Translations under genes and position numbers: made by a program | DNA from: Lentibacillus sediminis | GTDB taxonomy: Bacteria; Bacillota; Bacilli; Bacillales; Amphibacillaceae | DNA: 64,000 nucleotides | Reading direction: 5' to 3' | Assembly: GCF_002763455.1 (NCBI RefSeq) | Contig: NZ_NIXK01000002.1 | Span: forward strand, 186,001-250,000 | Notes under the pieces: generated by a model | Database searches by the model: none | What the model saw: the letters and a program-made list of their open reading frames with translations, nothing else | Told to the model about the DNA's origin: nothing | Shown here: positions 8,915 through 18,076 of the stretch, piece after piece | Layout: each line of letters begins with the position of its first letter | Numbering within the stretch: the stretch's first letter is position 1

Positions 8915-9109
8915 TTGAGTTCAATGGATAAAATGTGGGTATCGTTTATCGGTATGGGACTGCTTATCGTCGCCATGGGGCTTATCCTGTTAAGCAGGCA
9001 CAAGCTCAAAGGGATTTTTGCAGCAGCAGTCTCATTTCTTGCATACGGATCTTTTCTTTTGGGTGCCTTAATTGTATTTTATACCGTATTCAGCGGTCCG
9101 ACATCATAG
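8915..9109 (+). CDS. yphE: DUF2768 small membrane protein (YphE)
   Basis: 64 residues with two hydrophobic helices (about residues 8-26 and 33-58) separated by the basic turn SRHKLKG. It matches the DUF2768 family to which B. subtilis YphE belongs and holds the same place before yphF-spoIVA. A TTG at 8915 with AGGAGTG eight bases upstream is the best start; an ATG three codons later is possible. Function unknown; by position possibly sporulation related. Confidence 0.78.
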   Translation: MSSMDKMWVSFIGMGLLIVAMGLILLSRHKLKGIFAAAVSFLAYGSFLLGALIVFYTVFSGPTS

Positions 9110-9128
9110 ATACAGAAGGAGACTGTTC

Positions 9129-9857
9129 ATGAAATTTACATATTTCCGCTTGTTTACAGTTTTGCTGTTTACCATTCTGCTCAGCGGCTGTCTCTATCCG
9201 CAGAGTGAGCGTGCAGAAAATGATCTGCCAAATGAGGCGCAGCTGGAGATGGTACAGACGGCGGTTGAGACGTATAGGGAAAATAGACGCGGATTAGTTC
9301 CGATCAAAACAAAAGGCAGCGACACGCCTGTATTTCAAAAATATTTAATCGATTTCACCGCTTTGCAACAAGCGAACGCACTCACAGAAATTCCTGGGAA
9401 TGCATTTGAAAATGGTGGTTATTACCAATACACCCTCATCACTCCGGAAGATAATCCGCGTGTGAAATTGCTTGACCTGCGATTAACAGAAGCAGTCAGG
9501 CAGGTGAATGTACAGATGAATTTTTACCGGAATGAACATATCTATCCCCCGTTTGGTGAGGAGATCGCTGAGGGTGTTTTTACCATAGATTACCAGGAGC
9601 TGGGCTTAGAGAGTCCTCCACGTGTGATAAGTCCCTATTCCAAGGAAAATCTTCCACTGGTAATGGATATAGAGGGAAACGTTTATATTGATTACCGACT
9701 GGATCTCACCCGGGCATTAAAAGAGTTTGGACAGGAAGGCTACAGCAATGGAGAAGATCTTCGTTACCTTCTGGTAGAACATACGCCATTTGTACCCGCT
9801 TACTCTCTCCCGTATGCTGTTAAAGATGGAGAGCCGGTATTCTCTGCTGCAAGCTAA
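9129..9857 (+). CDS. yphF: YphF-like lipoprotein
   Basis: 242 residues from the ATG at 9129, which follows GAAGGAGA; an upstream in-frame start at 9072 overlaps yphE and lacks a ribosome site. A lipoprotein signal peptide is plain: a short basic start, a hydrophobic core, then the lipobox LLSGC with the Cys at about residue 21, so the mature protein should be a lipid-anchored exported protein. The rest is soluble and has no domain I recognise. It corresponds by position to B. subtilis yphF, upstream of spoIVA. Ends before two hairpins. Confidence 0.8.
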   Translation: MKFTYFRLFTVLLFTILLSGCLYPQSERAENDLPNEAQLEMVQTAVETYRENRRGLVPIKTKGSDTPVFQKYLIDFTALQQANALTEIPGNAFENGGYYQYTLITPEDNPRVKLLDLRLTEAVRQVNVQMNFYRNEHIYPPFGEEIAEGVFTIDYQELGLESPPRVISPYSKENLPLVMDIEGNVYIDYRLDLTRALKEFGQEGYSNGEDLRYLLVEHTPFVPAYSLPYAVKDGEPVFSAAS

Positions 9858-9867
9858 TTTACCAATA

Positions 9868-9945
9868 GAGAGCATAAATGCTCTCGCTTAAAATTTATCT
9901 AACATATTCCCGCCCTTGAGACATATATTGTTTCGAGGGTTTTTT
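9868..9945 (+). terminator. Tandem hairpins after yphF, second one a terminator
   Basis: The first (9868-9885) is GAGAGCAT-AA-ATGCTCTC without a T-run. The second (9913-9945) is CCCTTGAGAC / GTTTCGAGGG with a 7-base loop and TTTTTT, a standard terminator. Confidence 0.75.
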
Positions 9946-9983
9946 CATTTAAGTTTTTCCTATGCTGTTTACGTGCGATGAAA

Positions 9984-10026
9984 TCTTGCCGCCATAAAGG
10001 TTTGCCGACAAGCCAGGTTTTCTAAT
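9984..10026 (+). repeat. Short dispersed hairpin repeat, copy 1
   Basis: CTTGCCGCC-ATAAAGGTTT-GCCGACAAG followed by CCAGGTTTTCTA. It aligns closely with 52353-52399 (TTGTCGC-ATAAAG-TTGGCGACAAGCC, then AAATTTTCTA). It stands alone in the yphF-spoIVA gap. The stem here is degenerate compared with the 52 kb copy. Confidence 0.5.
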
Positions 10027-10135
10027 CTTTATATTTATTTATGGCATATTTTGATAGGACAACATCATAGACTTGTAATGTCAATTATTCGTAGTTTTTC
10101 TAAGAAAACGTACGAAGAGATCGGGAGGGGATCTT

Positions 10136-11614
10136 TTGGAAAAGGTTGATATCTTTAAGGATATTTCACAGCGCACGGACGGAGATATTTATCTGGGAAT
10201 TGTAGGGGCTGTCCGTACGGGGAAATCGACATTTATCAAGAAATTCATGGAGTTGGTTGTGCTCCCCAATATCGAAGAAGAATCAGAACGCGCAAGAGCT
10301 CATGATGAACTTCCGCAAAGTGCTGCAGGCAAAACGATTATGACTACGGAGCCCAAATTCATTCCAAATCAGGCGGTTTCCATTAACGTAGATGATGCAC
10401 TGGATGTCAATGTCCGACTGGTCGATTGCGTAGGATACGCGGTCGAGAGTGCGAAAGGATTTGAAGATGAAAATGGGCCGAGAATGGTGCACACGCCATG
10501 GTATGAAGATCCGATACCTTTTCACGATGCCGCTGAAATCGGCACGAGGAAGGTCATTCAGGAGCATTCGACCATCGGGGTAGTTGTCACCACAGATGGA
10601 ACAATCGGCGAGATTCCAAGAAATGATTATGAGGAATCCGAAGCGAAAGTGGTAGAAGAACTGAAAGAAGTTGGAAAGCCATTTATCATGGTGGTTAATT
10701 CCGTACATCCAACCAGCCAGGAAACAGAGCTGCTGCGGCAGGATCTGGCAGAAAGATATGACATACCAGTGCTTGCGATGAGCATCGAATCCATGACTGA
10801 ACATGATGTCTACAACGTCCTCAGGGAATCATTGTACGAATTTCCGGTACTTGAGGTAAACGTCAATCTGCCGAGCTGGGTAATGGTGCTGAATGATAAC
10901 CACTGGCTGAAAGGAAGCTACCAGGAGGCCATTCAGGACACAGTGAAAAACATCAGACGGCTTCGGGATGTTGATCATATCGTTGGGGAGTTTTCCGGCT
11001 ATGAATACATCGAAAACGCGAATATCGCCGGAATGGATATGGGTGAAGGCGTAGCGGAAATTGATCTGCATGCACCGGATTACTTATATGACCAGGTGCT
11101 GAAAGAGATTGTCGGGGAAGAAATACGCGGCAAAGACCACCTGCTGGAACTGATGCAGGATTTTGCCCACGCCAAGCGGGAATATGACCAGGTGGCAGGC
11201 GCTCTGCAAATGGTTAAACAAACAGGTTATGGCATCGCAGCACCAACGCTTGAAGATATGCAGTTGGATGAGCCGGAAATCATACGTCAGGGATCCCGGT
11301 TTGGTGTCAGACTTAAAGCGGTCGCACCATCCATTCATATGATAAGAGTAGAGGTGGAATCGGAGTTTTCACCGATTATCGGCACCGAAAAACAAAGTGA
11401 AGAGCTTGTCCGCTATCTAATGCAGGATTTCGAGGAAGATCCATTGTCGATTTGGGAATCAGATATTTTTGGAAGATCCCTCAGCTCGATTGTGAGGGAA
11501 GGCATCCAGGGCAAAATTTCCCTTATGCCAGAGAATGCAAGATACAAGTTAAAAGATACATTGGAACGGATTATCAACGAAGGCTCAGGCGGTTTAATAG
11601 CGATTATTTTATAG
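10136..11614 (+). CDS. spoIVA: Stage IV sporulation protein A, coat morphogenetic ATPase
   Basis: 492 residues, full length for SpoIVA. It polymerises around the forespore in an ATP-dependent way and forms the basement layer of the coat. The Walker A motif GAVRTGKST is at residues 24-32; the C-terminus ends in the hydrophobic GGLIAIIL used in membrane/SpoVM contact. The TTG start follows GGGAGGGG by 6 bases. It is monocistronic: a terminator immediately follows. Expected to be mother-cell (sigma-E) expressed from family knowledge; I cannot point to a convincing sigma-E promoter by eye. Confidence 0.97.
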   Translation: MEKVDIFKDISQRTDGDIYLGIVGAVRTGKSTFIKKFMELVVLPNIEEESERARAHDELPQSAAGKTIMTTEPKFIPNQAVSINVDDALDVNVRLVDCVGYAVESAKGFEDENGPRMVHTPWYEDPIPFHDAAEIGTRKVIQEHSTIGVVVTTDGTIGEIPRNDYEESEAKVVEELKEVGKPFIMVVNSVHPTSQETELLRQDLAERYDIPVLAMSIESMTEHDVYNVLRESLYEFPVLEVNVNLPSWVMVLNDNHWLKGSYQEAIQDTVKNIRRLRDVDHIVGEFSGYEYIENANIAGMDMGEGVAEIDLHAPDYLYDQVLKEIVGEEIRGKDHLLELMQDFAHAKREYDQVAGALQMVKQTGYGIAAPTLEDMQLDEPEIIRQGSRFGVRLKAVAPSIHMIRVEVESEFSPIIGTEKQSEELVRYLMQDFEEDPLSIWESDIFGRSLSSIVREGIQGKISLMPENARYKLKDTLERIINEGSGGLIAIIL

Positions 11615-11639
11615 CAGCTATTAACCGCTGCTTTTTTTT
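11613..11639 (+). terminator. Terminator after spoIVA
   Basis: AGCAGC / GCTGCT stem with an 8-base loop and a T-run of seven; begins in the spoIVA stop codon. Confidence 0.8.
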
Positions 11640-11904
11640 GTGCAAAAAGCCTCTCGGCCACAAAAATATTCGTGGTGAGGGGTGTGATCGAAAACCTGAT
11701 CTTCTGAAATTTTCACCTCAAAGAAGCATTTCTGTAATTTTTATTAAAAAAAATGGGACAAACAGCAGGAATTATCGCCAGCTTGTCGTATATATGTACA
11801 TGAGCGATATGCTTATATTTACCCCGAGGTAGAGATACAGGCATCAAAATTAACAATTCCGGGCTACTTTCTTCAAGAAATAAAGGAAAAATGGATAATA
11901 ATTG

Positions 11905-11933
11905 TTGAATTTTGCTGCAAACTCGGTTAATAT
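11905..11933 (+). promoter_or_regulatory. Putative sigma-A promoter for hbs
   Basis: TTGAAT, 17-base spacer, TAATAT, about 120 bases before the HU start, leaving a long 5' leader. The rest of the 420-base spoIVA-hbs gap (11640-11900) holds no gene I can support. Confidence 0.55.
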
Positions 11934-12058
11934 AAGCCTTGTCATCATTTGAAACTGATGGCATCAAAGTATAAAAGCTGGTAAAATGGTGAACAAATGG
12001 TGGTAACTTGATTATTTGTTCAACTGTTGATTGACTTTATTGGGAGGAGGTGAATGTC

Positions 12059-12331
12059 ATGAACAAAACAGATCTGGTAAATGCCGTTGCTGAAAGAAGC
12101 GACCTTTCCAAAAAAGATGCTGCGGAAGCCGTAGATGCAGTTTTCGATTCTGTCATGGATTCACTTACAAAAGGTGAAAAAGTTCAGTTAATCGGATTCG
12201 GCAACTTTGAAGTGCGTGAGCGTTCAGCCCGCAAAGGCCGCAACCCACAAACTGGAGAAGAAATCGAAATCCCTGCAAGCAAAGTTCCTGCTTTCAAACC
12301 AGGAAAAGCCCTGAAAGACAGTGTAAAATAA
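12059..12331 (+). CDS. hbs: DNA-binding protein HU
   Basis: 90 residues from the ATG at 12059 ([10 protein letters not shown], the normal HU start); GGGAGGAGGTG ends 6 bases upstream, so the in-frame GTG at 12050 is part of the ribosome site rather than the start. The DNA-binding arm segment with [17 protein letters not shown] is intact. HU is the histone-like dimeric nucleoid protein. A strong terminator follows, so it is transcribed alone, although it sits between spoIVA and mtrB as in B. subtilis. Confidence 0.98.
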   Translation: MNKTDLVNAVAERSDLSKKDAAEAVDAVFDSVMDSLTKGEKVQLIGFGNFEVRERSARKGRNPQTGEEIEIPASKVPAFKPGKALKDSVK

Positions 12332-12349
12332 TTTACATAGGGCAAAAAA

Positions 12350-12375
12350 GGGTGCGTATATTACGCACCCTTTTT
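12350..12375 (+). terminator. Terminator after hbs
   Basis: Perfect nine-base stem GGGTGCGTA / TACGCACCC, three-base loop, T-run of five. Confidence 0.92.
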
Positions 12376-12478
12376 ATATTGGCAGGGAAGAAAGTAAAGC
12401 GATAAGCTGATTTTTCCAATCTTTCATTGACTTTGAGCGAGGATTAAGCGATATTTAAAAAAGACAGGGGGGCAAAAA

Positions 12479-12703
12479 ATGACAAGTACAAACGTAAATA
12501 GTGATTTCTTTGTTATTAAAGCACTGGAAGACGGTGTCAACGTGATTGGTTTAACCAGAGGAACCGATACACGCTTTCATCATTCAGAAAAACTGGATAA
12601 AGACGAAATAATGATTGCCCAGTTTACCGAGCATACTTCTGCTGTGAAAGTCCGGGGAAAAGCGATCATCCAGACCAGCCACGGGCAATTGGAGAACGAT
12701 TAA
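12479..12703 (+). CDS. mtrB: Trp RNA-binding attenuation protein (TRAP)
   Basis: 74 residues, the size of TRAP. TRAP forms an 11-subunit ring that, with bound tryptophan, wraps (G/U)AG repeats in trp leader RNAs and represses tryptophan genes. The RNA-binding triad is present as K38, K57 and R59 (B. subtilis K37, K56, R58) and the Trp-binding stretches GLTRGTDT and FTEHTSA are unchanged. GGGGGGC precedes the ATG. In B. subtilis mtrB is the second gene of an operon with folE (mtrA); here folE is absent and only 147 bases separate hbs from mtrB. No trp genes lie in this window, so its targets must be elsewhere. Confidence 0.95.
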   Translation: MTSTNVNSDFFVIKALEDGVNVIGLTRGTDTRFHHSEKLDKDEIMIAQFTEHTSAVKVRGKAIIQTSHGQLEND

Positions 12704-12820
12704 TAGAACAGGAAACTCCTCTAGCATCATCCGCGGTATGCATTATTATCGAAGCTGCCTGTTATGTGTTATACTTTGGTTAGCAAGAAATGAATGGATG
12801 AAAGGACTTGGGTGATTTCG

Positions 12821-13618
12821 TTGAGTAAAGGCAGTGCAGAGATTCAGCAATTAAAGGCGAATATCGAACAACAATTAGAGCATACATACTTGGATAGTGT
12901 ACTGAAAAGACCTGCAATAGAAGAGGAAAAGCTGATTCTTCTGGCCGAATTGACAGACTGTACATCTTTATCCAAGAAGCAAAAAGAACACTATATAACG
13001 TCCGCCATGCTCGCTCAGGTAGCTTTGGACACTCATGACCTTGTGCCGGAAGTGAATCAGACGGAAAACCGCGAACAGCGGAATTCTAAAAAACAGTTAA
13101 CTGTTTTGGCTGGCGATTATTATAGTGGATTGTACTATCTTCTGCTTACCAAGATTGATGATTTCGATTTCATACATATTTTAGCTGCAGCAATTAAAGA
13201 GATTAACGAATACAAAATGCTCCTCTACTATAACGAAGCACGCTCATTTGACGAATTTATCAGTATAGCTGAAAAAGTGGAAGCTCTGCTCATTTTACAT
13301 GTTGCTCGATTTCTCGGGGAACCGGCGCTGAATAATATAATTGGGCCGTGGCTGATTACCCAAAGACTGATAAAAGAGAAGGATGAAGTTGCAAGAGGAG
13401 AATTTACCCCTTTGTTTGCACATTGGCAAAAATATAACCAAAGTTATTCCAACGAGGAATTGCTGCAGCTGATTCATCAGCAGATAGCGGCAAAAAAACG
13501 GGATATCGAATTTGCCTTATCTGAACTCCCGCAGCGTTTACGGCCTTACAAGCATCATCTTTCATCCATAATAGGCAAATATCCGACTCATACCACATCA
13601 TTTGCGGAAGAAGGATAA
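12821..13618 (+). CDS. hepS: Heptaprenyl diphosphate synthase component 1
   Basis: 265 residues if started at the TTG at 12821, which has GGGTG six bases upstream; an in-frame ATG at 12794 and a GTG at 12812 are alternatives, so the first nine residues are uncertain. HepS is the small, non-catalytic partner of HepT; together they make the C35 chain of menaquinone-7. The sequence fits the GerCA family in the helical body (LLAGDYYSGLYYLLL-like region near residue 95 and LPQRLRPYKHHL near the C-terminus). An extended -10 (TGTTATACT) lies at 12767-12775. It is followed within 4 bases by menG and then hepT, the classic gerC operon. Confidence 0.92.
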   Translation: MSKGSAEIQQLKANIEQQLEHTYLDSVLKRPAIEEEKLILLAELTDCTSLSKKQKEHYITSAMLAQVALDTHDLVPEVNQTENREQRNSKKQLTVLAGDYYSGLYYLLLTKIDDFDFIHILAAAIKEINEYKMLLYYNEARSFDEFISIAEKVEALLILHVARFLGEPALNNIIGPWLITQRLIKEKDEVARGEFTPLFAHWQKYNQSYSNEELLQLIHQQIAAKKRDIEFALSELPQRLRPYKHHLSSIIGKYPTHTTSFAEEG

Positions 13619-13621
13619 CCA

Positions 13622-14329
13622 ATGACTGAACCATCTAAAGAGCAGCGTGTTCACCACGTATTTGAGAAAATATATTCAAACTATGATTCGATGAATTCTG
13701 TCATCTCCTTTCAGCGGCACAAGGCATGGCGCAAGGATGTAATGAAACATATGCAAGTGGAAGAAGGGGCCAAAGCGCTGGATGTGTGCTGCGGAACCGG
13801 TGACTGGGCCATTTCATTAGCAGAGACAGTCGGGCCTGATGGAAAGGTAACAGGTCTTGACTTCAGCGAAAATATGCTCTCTGTGGCAAAAGAGAAAAAA
13901 GATGAACTGAAGCTTGACCAGCTGCATTTGCTGCATGGAAATGCCATGGAACTTCCGTTTGCCGATGATTCATTTGATTATGTGACGATTGGTTTCGGCC
14001 TCAGAAATGTCCCGGACTATATGACAGTTTTAAAAGAAATGCGCCGAGTGGTAAAACCCGGAGGCAAAGCAGTATGCCTGGAAACATCCCAGCCAACACT
14101 TATTGGTTGGCGGCAATTATATTATTTTTATTTCCGCTATATTATGCCATTCATCGGGAGAATACTGGCAAAAAGCTATCAGGAGTATGCCTGGTTAAAT
14201 GAATCAGCTCAGGATTTCCCGGGAAAAGATGAGCTGAAGCAAATGTTTCTCGATGCAGGTTTTTCTTCCATTCGGGTGAAAAGCTACACAGGAGGAGTCG
14301 CAGCCATGCACATGGCAACGAAAGAATAA
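13622..14329 (+). CDS. menG: Demethylmenaquinone methyltransferase
   Basis: 235 residues, full length for MenG/UbiE. It is an S-adenosylmethionine-dependent C-methyltransferase doing the last step of menaquinone synthesis. SAM-binding motif [10 protein letters not shown] is near residue 58 and the UbiE signatures GFGLRNVPD and the C-terminal GGVAAMH are visible. It lies between the two heptaprenyl diphosphate synthase genes with only a few bases on each side, so it is one transcription unit. Confidence 0.97.
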   Translation: MTEPSKEQRVHHVFEKIYSNYDSMNSVISFQRHKAWRKDVMKHMQVEEGAKALDVCCGTGDWAISLAETVGPDGKVTGLDFSENMLSVAKEKKDELKLDQLHLLHGNAMELPFADDSFDYVTIGFGLRNVPDYMTVLKEMRRVVKPGGKAVCLETSQPTLIGWRQLYYFYFRYIMPFIGRILAKSYQEYAWLNESAQDFPGKDELKQMFLDAGFSSIRVKSYTGGVAAMHMATKE

Positions 14330-14356
14330 TACTGGTTTTAAATAAAGGTGACACAG

Positions 14357-15328
14357 ATGAAATTAGCGAAGACTTATGGATATATTAAAAAAGATTTAGA
14401 GGAAATAGAGAAATCAATCAACCAGGTCATTCAGGCAGAACACCCGGTATTACGCGAAGCCTCCACCGCACTTCTTGAAGCCGGGGGGAAACGGATTCGC
14501 CCGGTTTTTGTCGTCCTGTCAGGGCAATTGGGAGACTATGATCAAAAGCAGGTCCGCACTGTTGCCGTGTCACTGGAATTAATTCATATGGCTACACTTG
14601 TACACGATGATGTCATAGATGATGCAAAACTGCGCAGAGGAAAGCCGACGATTAAGCACATGTATAACAACCGGGTGGCAATGTATACCGGTGATTATAT
14701 TCTGGCAAGAGCGTTGCAGGAAATTACCTCAATTAAACAAGCAGATGTGCATCGCTTGCTGTCTAAAACAATTGTGGAAGTTTCAGTTGGGGAAATTGAG
14801 CAGATTAAAGATAAATACATGTGGGATCAAACGGTGCGTGATTATTTGCGAAGAATCAAACGAAAAACCGCTCTTTTGATAGCGACCAGCTGCCAGCTTG
14901 GTGCAATGGTAAGCGGACTGCCGGAACGACAGGCAAAAAAGCTGTTTCAATATGGCTACAATATTGGAATGTCCTACCAGATCATTGATGACATTCTGGA
15001 TTTCACGTCCACTGCCAAGGAGCTGGGAAAACCTGTCGGTAATGATCTCTTGCAGGGGAATGTTACTTTGCCGATCCTGTACGCTATGGAAGATCCATCC
15101 TTTGATGCGCTTCTCCGCAGCACATTCCGGGAACCGGACACCGTTTCAGAAAGAGGTATGGAAAAGCTGCTGCAGCAATTGCAGGGAACAGATGCCATTC
15201 AAAGATCCTACCAGCTGAGTGACTTGTATTTGCAAAAAGCGCTGCATTCTCTGGAGGACCTGCCAGCCCTTAAGGCAAAAGAGACTCTGACAGATATAGC
15301 CAAATATATCGGCAAAAGACGAACCTGA
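14357..15328 (+). CDS. hepT: Heptaprenyl diphosphate synthase component 2
   Basis: 323 residues. Catalytic trans-prenyltransferase subunit: the first aspartate-rich motif is HDDVIDDA (around residue 86) and the second is DDILDFT (around residue 211). It builds the C35 diphosphate from isopentenyl diphosphate together with HepS. The ATG at 14357 is chosen because AAAGGTG, which contains the in-frame GTG at 14348, is its ribosome site. Third gene of the hepS-menG-hepT operon. Confidence 0.96.
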   Translation: MKLAKTYGYIKKDLEEIEKSINQVIQAEHPVLREASTALLEAGGKRIRPVFVVLSGQLGDYDQKQVRTVAVSLELIHMATLVHDDVIDDAKLRRGKPTIKHMYNNRVAMYTGDYILARALQEITSIKQADVHRLLSKTIVEVSVGEIEQIKDKYMWDQTVRDYLRRIKRKTALLIATSCQLGAMVSGLPERQAKKLFQYGYNIGMSYQIIDDILDFTSTAKELGKPVGNDLLQGNVTLPILYAMEDPSFDALLRSTFREPDTVSERGMEKLLQQLQGTDAIQRSYQLSDLYLQKALHSLEDLPALKAKETLTDIAKYIGKRRT

Positions 15329-15404
15329 GGCTATTGTTATTTTTCTAAACTTTTGATAGAATTTTATCGGTTGGTTTTTTTAATACATATCAGTGAGGTG
15401 GAAC

Positions 15405-15851
15405 ATGGAAAAGACTTTTTTAATGGTAAAGCCAGATGGTGTACAGCGCAACCTGGTAGGAGAAATCGTAGGAAGATTGGAAGCAAAAGGATTTAAATTG
15501 GCAGGAGCAAAATTAATGAATATTACAGATGAGCTTGCCAAAACCCATTATGGAGAACATAAAGACAAGCCTTTCTTCGGTGAACTGGTGGACTTTATTA
15601 CTTCCGGACCCGTTTTCGCGATGGTGTGGGAAGGTGAGAATGTAATTGGGACAGCGCGGGAGATGATGGGAAAGACCAATCCGCAAGAAGCAGCTCCTGG
15701 CACTATCCGTGGCGACTTCGGAGTGACAGTTGGAAAGAACATTATTCATGGCTCGGATTCTGCTGAGAGTGCTTCCAGAGAGATTAGCCTTTTCTTTGAT
15801 CAGGCGGACATTCTTTCTTATACCAAACAGGACAGTGAATGGATTTATTAA
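15405..15851 (+). CDS. ndk: Nucleoside diphosphate kinase
   Basis: 148 residues, normal length. It transfers the gamma phosphate between nucleoside triphosphates through a phospho-histidine; the active-site NIIHGSDS (His near residue 115) is intact. The ATG at 15405 matches the family start ([13 protein letters not shown]) and has GTGAGGTG upstream; the GTG at 15393 is part of that site. Followed by a terminator. Position between hepT and cheR is as in B. subtilis. Confidence 0.97.
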   Translation: MEKTFLMVKPDGVQRNLVGEIVGRLEAKGFKLAGAKLMNITDELAKTHYGEHKDKPFFGELVDFITSGPVFAMVWEGENVIGTAREMMGKTNPQEAAPGTIRGDFGVTVGKNIIHGSDSAESASREISLFFDQADILSYTKQDSEWIY

Positions 15852-15858
15852 AAAGCAA

Positions 15859-15885
15859 CCTCCGTTGTAAAACGGGGGGCTTTTT
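15859..15885 (+). terminator. Terminator after ndk
   Basis: CCTCCGTT-GTAA-AACGGGGG stem (one wobble), outer AAAAGC/GCTTTT pairing and TTTTT. Confidence 0.85.
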
Positions 15886-15955
15886 ACATCTTGTTAGTGG
15901 AACTTTATTCCATTCTGGGCTGACAAGTGATAACTCGGGGAGATGAGGGATACAT

Positions 15956-16753
15956 ATGGCAGAAGAATATGGAGGGTTTGTCGAGCGGATTTATTTGACG
16001 CTGGGGATTGACCTCCGTTTATACAAAGAAGCGCAAATGAAGCGGCGAATCACCTCATTGCGGGATAAACGCGGTTTTTCTGACTTTGATTCCTACTACC
16101 AGGCACTACTAGCAGAAAAAGGGCTGCTGGATGAATTTATCGACCGGCTGACGATCAATGTGTCGGAATTTTACCGCAACCCAAAGCGGTGGGATGTGCT
16201 TCAGCATAAAATCCTTCCTCAGCTTCTGGATAAACAGGGAACGCTCCACATTTGGAGTGCTGCTTGTTCAACCGGGGAGGAGCCATACAGCATTGCCATC
16301 ATGCTGAAAGAGTTCTATCCTGAAAAAGACTTCCGCATTTTGGCTACAGATCTGGATAAGAACGCACTGCAACAGGCAAAACTTGGTGCTTATTCCCCGC
16401 AGGCTCTCCGGGATGTGCCACATACCATGAAGGATAATTATTTCACAGAGGCGGATGGCCGTTATATTGTTGATCCAGAACTGCGCAAAGCTATTACTTT
16501 TCGAGCGCACAATCTCCTGGCAGATACCTACCCGGAAAACATAGACCTGATCATTTGCCGAAACGTGCTGATTTATTTTACAGATAAAGCAAAAGAAATT
16601 ATTCTTAAGAACTTCAGTCAGGCACTCGGCTTAAACGGCGTGCTGTTTGTCGGCAGCACGGAACAGATATTTCATGCGGATCAGTATCAGCTGCGATTGC
16701 TGGATACCTTTTTTTACCAAAAAATGCAGCCGGCAGCCTCATTCACCGACTGA
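15956..16753 (+). CDS. cheR: Chemotaxis protein methyltransferase CheR
   Basis: 265 residues. It methylates glutamates on chemoreceptors using S-adenosylmethionine. The N-terminal helical domain (residues 1-75, basic, with MKRRI) is followed by the Rossmann domain with SAACSTGEEPYSIAI near residue 102 and the CRNVLIYF motif near residue 203. Its place between ndk and chorismate synthase is the B. subtilis arrangement; together with the PilZ protein it points to a motile organism. Confidence 0.95.
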   Translation: MAEEYGGFVERIYLTLGIDLRLYKEAQMKRRITSLRDKRGFSDFDSYYQALLAEKGLLDEFIDRLTINVSEFYRNPKRWDVLQHKILPQLLDKQGTLHIWSAACSTGEEPYSIAIMLKEFYPEKDFRILATDLDKNALQQAKLGAYSPQALRDVPHTMKDNYFTEADGRYIVDPELRKAITFRAHNLLADTYPENIDLIICRNVLIYFTDKAKEIILKNFSQALGLNGVLFVGSTEQIFHADQYQLRLLDTFFYQKMQPAASFTD

Positions 16754-16909
16754 CTAACAGGAAACACAGTTTTTGCAAAGAATCTTACCAACTTACAACA
16801 AAGTTATGGTATAGTTATTAGAAAAACTTGAGGCGACAAGTCATAATGATACTTATACATGATAAGAAAAGCCTCAGAAAAAATTAAATCTGGCAAAGGA
16901 GAATGTCAC

Positions 16910-18076
16910 TTGCGTTATTTAACAGCAGGAGAATCACACGGGAAACAGCTTACCACAATCATTGAAGGGGTTCCCGCCAGAATGCCCCTGATGAAAGAAG
17001 ATATCAATCAGTCGCTCTTGCGCCGGCAAAAAGGGCATGGCCGAGGCAAGCGGATGCAAATCGAAAAAGATACAGCCGATATTACCAGTGGTGTCCGGCA
17101 CGGCTATACATTGGGTTCTCCGCTATCCCTCGTTATCCATAACGATGATTTCAAGCATTGGACAGACATTATGGGAGAAGACCCGGTTGAAGAAGATGCA
17201 AAGATACGCAGAGTGGTGACAAAGCCCCGTCCCGGCCATGCGGATTTAAATGGCGGATTAAAATATGGACACCGCGATTTGCGGAATGTGCTGGAACGTT
17301 CATCGGCAAGAGAAACAGCGGCGCGAGTGGCGGCTGGTGCTGTTGCCAAAACACTTCTGCGTCACTTAGGAATTGAGCTGAGCGGCTATGTTAAAGAAAT
17401 TGCTGGGATCCGCTCTGCTGAAACAGAAATTCCAGTTCAGGAGCGCCAGTCTGTGTCGGAGAACTCCCCGGTCCGGGTACTGGATGAAAGCGTGGAAGAG
17501 GAAATGATGGCTGCGATTGATCAGGCAAAAAAAGAAGGAGATTCTATTGGCGGTGTCGTAGAGGTTTATGTGGAAGGAATGCCGGCCGGGGTCGGGTCTT
17601 ATGTCCACTATGACCGAAAACTTGACAGCCGGATAGCTGGAAGTGTTGTCAGCATCAATGCCTTTAAAGGGGTGGAATTTGGCATCGGATTTGAAGCTGC
17701 CAGGAAAAACGGCAGCCAGGTGCACGATGAAATAGCTTGGGATGACACAAAGGGATATTACCGCAAGACCAATCGTCTTGGCGGATTCGAAGGCGGAATG
17801 ACAACAGGAATGCCAATCGTAGTAAAAGGTGTAATGAAACCAATTCCCACACTGATGCTTAAGCCACTTCAGAGTGTGGATATTGAGACAAAGGAACCAT
17901 TTAAGGCAACTGTAGAGCGTTCTGACGCATGCGCTGTTCCAGCAGCTGCGGTGGTGATGGAACATGTGGTCGCATTTGAATTAGCGAAGGCGATCACCGA
18001 ACAATTTCCAAGTGATCAATTCCCTAAGCTAAAACAGGCCATCGAAGACTATCGTGAAGAAATCAGGTGTTTTTAG
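16910..18076 (+). CDS. aroF: Chorismate synthase
   Basis: 388 residues. It converts 5-enolpyruvylshikimate-3-phosphate to chorismate with reduced FMN. The TTG at 16910 is chosen because AAAGGAG lies 7 bases upstream and the product starts [11 protein letters not shown], the family's N-terminus; an ATG at 16859 would add 17 unusual residues. Signature segments [14 protein letters not shown] and the RSSARET loop are present. First gene of aroF-aroB-aroH-hisC-tyrA-aroE; its stop codon overlaps the aroB start. Confidence 0.96.
   Translation: MRYLTAGESHGKQLTTIIEGVPARMPLMKEDINQSLLRRQKGHGRGKRMQIEKDTADITSGVRHGYTLGSPLSLVIHNDDFKHWTDIMGEDPVEEDAKIRRVVTKPRPGHADLNGGLKYGHRDLRNVLERSSARETAARVAAGAVAKTLLRHLGIELSGYVKEIAGIRSAETEIPVQERQSVSENSPVRVLDESVEEEMMAAIDQAKKEGDSIGGVVEVYVEGMPAGVGSYVHYDRKLDSRIAGSVVSINAFKGVEFGIGFEAARKNGSQVHDEIAWDDTKGYYRKTNRLGGFEGGMTTGMPIVVKGVMKPIPTLMLKPLQSVDIETKEPFKATVERSDACAVPAAAVVMEHVVAFELAKAITEQFPSDQFPKLKQAIEDYREEIRCF

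Noticed and set aside
11452-11832. 126-codon frame across the spoIVA end and terminator
   Set aside because: Shadow frame; half lies inside spoIVA and it crosses the terminator.
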